A DNA stretch of 64,000 bases from Deltaproteobacteria bacterium. GTDB taxonomy: Bacteria > Desulfobacterota > Syntrophorhabdia > Syntrophorhabdales > Syntrophorhabdaceae. The stretch covers positions 62,001-126,000 of the forward strand of contig JAKLET010000004.1 in assembly GCA_022711595.1 (NCBI GenBank), read 5' to 3'. The position numbers and the translations under genes were made by a program. The notes below the pieces were generated by a model. It had not been told where the DNA came from, searched no databases, and was given only the letters and a program-made list of their open reading frames with translations. Shown here piece by piece: positions 61,570-64,000 of the stretch. Position 1 is the stretch's first letter, and the number at the start of each line of letters is the position of its first letter.

Positions 61570-62952
61570 ATGAAAGTTCTATTGATAAGCCATCCTTCTC
61601 TGAACCCGGAGAAACCAGACTTTCCGCCGATAGGAACGGCATACCTGGGAGCGGTAGTGCGTGACCGGGGCCACAGCGTTCTTCTCATAGATGGGGAACT
61701 GACCGGTATAGAAGATATTATTCAACAGGCGAAGGGGTTTAAACCCGACATTGTGGGTGTCACATGCTGGACTATCAACAGAGGGACGGTTTGGGAGCTG
61801 TGTGGCGCCCTGGAAAAAGAACTTCCCGGCGTGTTCCTTGTCCTTGGCGGACAGCACGCGAGCATCTATCCCGGGCATATCTTTCAGAAGACCCATGCGA
61901 AAGCCGTTGTAGTCGGCGAGGGTGAGCAAACCCTGTGTGAGCTGCTGGACGCACTGGAGAGAGGAGGGGGCCTCGCGCAGGTAAAAGGAATAGTCTTCAG
62001 GGAAGAGGACGGCACGATATGCAGGACAGAAGCACGTCCGCAGATCGAGGACCTTGATTCGATCCCTTTTCCGCACTATGAGGCTTTCAAGGATTTCAGT
62101 TTTCATCAGTACAACGGTTTCGCGGGATTGCCCAGGCCGACCGCGGCCGTCATAACGTCCCGGGGATGTGTATTCGACTGCGCGTATTGCGGATCTGTCA
62201 ATTTCTGGGGAAAAAAGTGGCGCCGCCGTTCAGCACAGAACGTGCTCGATGAACTGGAGCATCTCGTTAAAAATATGGGTGCACGCTCGATCTTTATGTT
62301 CGATGACAACTTCCCCGTCAATAAAAAGCGCGCCATGGACATATGCAGGGGTATAATAGAAAGAGGGCTCGATATCCAATGGGCTTGCTGCAGCCATGTA
62401 AAGATGGTGAATGAAGAACTCCTGAAAGTGATGAATGAAAGCGGGTGTGTCAGCATTGATTTCGGGGTGGAAAGCGGCGACAACACGATCCTTCGCAACA
62501 TCAACAAGAACCAGACCCGCGAGGACATTGAACGGGCCTTTGACCTCGTACACAGGGCCGGCATAAAACCCAGGGCGTATTTAATGATAGGCAACAAGGG
62601 CGAGTCTGTCGATACGGTCGACGAAACAGTGGACATGGTGGGGGTGATAAAACCCCATTCCTCTATAGGGGCGACGATCCTCTGGCTTTTGCCGGGTACG
62701 AATGTGTACCGCGAGGCGAACGAAAAAGGATTTATCGATGACAACTACTGGCTTAGCTGCGATGATGTGCCGTACAATCTCCAGGAATATTCATACGAGG
62801 AGCTGTTCAGGCTCCGCCTGAGGCTGATGCGCGGTATAGCAAAGAAAAAAGGCGGCCTGTTGCCCATTGTGAGCTTTTATCTGAAAACCATCTATTATCG
62901 ATACCCCTTCCTTTCCCGGATGAGGTTTTTGATACCTGATTGGTTGAGATAA
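61570..62952 (+). CDS. B12-binding-domain radical SAM protein
   Basis: A 460-aa protein with N-terminal cobalamin-binding-like domain (LVLGGQHASIYPG) and radical SAM cluster Cys200, Cys204 and Cys207 (GCVFDCAYC). FPPIGTAYLGAVVRDRGH is characteristic of the family. The third such gene in the window. It stands between the fusion protein and the 4,6-dehydratase and may act on the same sugar. Confidence 0.85.
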   Translation: MKVLLISHPSLNPEKPDFPPIGTAYLGAVVRDRGHSVLLIDGELTGIEDIIQQAKGFKPDIVGVTCWTINRGTVWELCGALEKELPGVFLVLGGQHASIYPGHIFQKTHAKAVVVGEGEQTLCELLDALERGGGLAQVKGIVFREEDGTICRTEARPQIEDLDSIPFPHYEAFKDFSFHQYNGFAGLPRPTAAVITSRGCVFDCAYCGSVNFWGKKWRRRSAQNVLDELEHLVKNMGARSIFMFDDNFPVNKKRAMDICRGIIERGLDIQWACCSHVKMVNEELLKVMNESGCVSIDFGVESGDNTILRNINKNQTREDIERAFDLVHRAGIKPRAYLMIGNKGESVDTVDETVDMVGVIKPHSSIGATILWLLPGTNVYREANEKGFIDDNYWLSCDDVPYNLQEYSYEELFRLRLRLMRGIAKKKGGLLPIVSFYLKTIYYRYPFLSRMRFLIPDWLR

Positions 62953-62984
62953 CATAATTTACTTAATCTCGTCGGGAGGCATAC

Positions 62985-63998
62985 ATGTTTACCGGTAAAA
63001 CACTATTGATAACAGGCGGTACCGGTTCGTTCGGCAACGCGGTCCTGCACCGGTTCCTTGACACGAAGGTCAAGGAGATCAGGGTGTTCAGCCGGGACGA
63101 AAAGAAACAGGAGGACATGAGGATAGAGCTCAACAATCCCAAGGTGAAGTTCTACATCGGCGATGTGCGGGATTATGACAGTGTGAACGTTGCTATGAAC
63201 GGTGTTGACTATATCTTCCATGCCGCGGCCCTGAAACAGGTGCCGTCCTGCGAGTTCTATCCCATGGAGGCTGTCAGGACCAACATCCTGGGCGCGGAGA
63301 ACGTGCTGAGCGCCGGGTTGGTCAACGGGGTCAACAAAGTTATCGTGTTGAGCACGGACAAGGCTGTTTACCCCATCAACGCGATGGGAATGTCAAAAGC
63401 GTTGATGGAGAAACTGATGGTCGCGAAAGCGAGGACCGAGGGTGAAGGATCGAAAACGGTGCTTTGCGGTACGCGTTATGGGAACGTCATGGCCTCCAGG
63501 GGGTCCATCATTCCTCTTTTCGTCAAACAGATAAAGGAAGGGAAACCATTGACGGTGACGGACCCCAACATGACGCGGTTCCTCATGTCCCTTGATGATG
63601 CCGTCGATCTTGTCCTGTATGCCTATCGGCACGCAAGGCAGGGGGATATTTTTGTCCAGAAGGCGCCGGCATGCACGATCGGTGATCTTGCTGAAGCGGT
63701 CAAAAAAATATTCAAAAGCAATAACAGGATAAAGATCATCGGGACGCGCCATGGTGAAAAGCTTTATGAGACACTGCTGACCCGCGAAGAGCTTGCCAAA
63801 GCGAAGGACCTCGGGGATTATTTCAGGATAGTGCCCGATGACAGGGACCTCAATTACAACAAGTATTTCACCGAAGGAGCGCAGCAGCTCTCTTCGCTGG
63901 ATGATTATAATTCGCACAATACGCTGCGGCTTTCGGTCGACGGGATCGTGGACAAGCTGTTAAAGCTCGATTACATCCAAAACGAGCTCTCCGCGTGA
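62985..63998 (+). CDS. UDP-GlcNAc 4,6-dehydratase/5-epimerase (CapE/WbjB-type)
   Basis: A 337-aa SDR whose signature places it with CapE/WbjB/FnlA. TGGTGSFGNAV is the NAD loop, and the catalytic motif is MxxxK at Met134-Lys138 (MGMSK) after TDKAVYP, instead of YxxxK. CapE-type enzymes make the 4-keto-6-deoxy-L-series UDP-sugar that leads to UDP-FucNAc or UDP-QuiNAc. GGGAGG lies 6 bp before the ATG. The gene ends 2 bp before the window edge, so reductase and epimerase partners, if present, lie beyond. Confidence 0.9.
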   Translation: MFTGKTLLITGGTGSFGNAVLHRFLDTKVKEIRVFSRDEKKQEDMRIELNNPKVKFYIGDVRDYDSVNVAMNGVDYIFHAAALKQVPSCEFYPMEAVRTNILGAENVLSAGLVNGVNKVIVLSTDKAVYPINAMGMSKALMEKLMVAKARTEGEGSKTVLCGTRYGNVMASRGSIIPLFVKQIKEGKPLTVTDPNMTRFLMSLDDAVDLVLYAYRHARQGDIFVQKAPACTIGDLAEAVKKIFKSNNRIKIIGTRHGEKLYETLLTREELAKAKDLGDYFRIVPDDRDLNYNKYFTEGAQQLSSLDDYNSHNTLRLSVDGIVDKLLKLDYIQNELSA

Positions 63999-64000
63999 CG

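Noticed and set aside
1-64000. CRISPR arrays, tRNAs, rRNAs, insertion sequences
   Set aside because: No regularly spaced direct repeats, no tRNA-like or rRNA-like stretches and no transposase motifs were seen.

Overview
This window is a 64-kb stretch of a very large surface-polysaccharide locus (O-antigen, capsule or a related glycan). All of the roughly 55 genes I can support lie on the + strand. They are packed tightly, and many junctions are 1-20 bp ATGA or TAATG overlaps. I see no transposase, integrase, tRNA, rRNA or CRISPR array. No gene-free stretch exceeds about 230 bp. The content (nucleotide-sugar enzymes, Wzx and Wzy type membrane proteins, an initiating phosphoglycosyl transferase, B12-type radical SAM enzymes, many TTG or GTG starts, roughly half GC) suggests a Gram-negative, probably anaerobic and poorly characterised bacterium, such as a desulfobacterial, nitrospirotal or omnitrophotal lineage. 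That placement is inference only; no marker gene fixes the taxon.

Layout. 1-6100: a UDP-HexNAc 6-dehydrogenase cut by the window edge, an epimerase, a B12 radical SAM protein, a GT-B-like transferase and a Gfo/Idh oxidoreductase. 6098-12050: a coupled block resembling nonulosonate (sialic-acid-like) synthesis, with a SPASM radical SAM protein, two SpsF-type cytidylyltransferases, a WbqC protein, a NeuB-type synthase, a PseG/SpsG-like protein and a PIG-L deacetylase. 12077-19841: methyltransferases, a Wzx flippase, a GT-B-like protein, a DegT aminotransferase, a hexapeptide acyltransferase and a nucleotide-sugar dehydrogenase homologue lacking its catalytic residues. 19846-36638: an unusual metabolic block containing asparagine synthase, HpcH/HpaI aldolase, a NeuA-like cytidylyltransferase, Gfo/Idh, epimerases, a TIM-barrel isomerase, a HisC-like aminotransferase, Zn-ribbon methyltransferases, a radical SAM enzyme, a SerA-like dehydrogenase, a cyclase-family hydrolase and a HAD phosphatase. 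38254-41460: rfbF and rfbG followed by RmlC-like and RmlD-like genes, which reads as a CDP-6-deoxy-L-hexose pathway. 41462-52453: glycosyltransferases, a GT-C-like/MurJ-like fusion, PglC-like and PglD-like genes, a deacetylase, a GNAT protein and an ArnT-like GT, separated by repeat-bearing intergenic regions. 52523-61524: a duplicated membrane module that ends in a Wzx-Wzy fusion protein. 61570-63998: another B12 radical SAM protein and a CapE/WbjB-type 4,6-dehydratase that probably opens a further sugar pathway beyond the window.

Taken together, the locus appears to build and activate several unusual sugars (a nonulosonate-like acid, a uronic acid that may be amidated, a CDP-6-deoxyhexose and a FucNAc/QuiNAc-type sugar), decorate them (methyl, acetyl, amide, possibly serinol-like groups), load them on undecaprenyl phosphate and export and polymerise the units. 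The most notable features are two natural fusions of assembly steps in single polypeptides (44477-47392 and 59110-61524), duplicated paralogous membrane proteins around them, and the dehydrogenase homologue without catalytic Cys and Glu (18507-19841).
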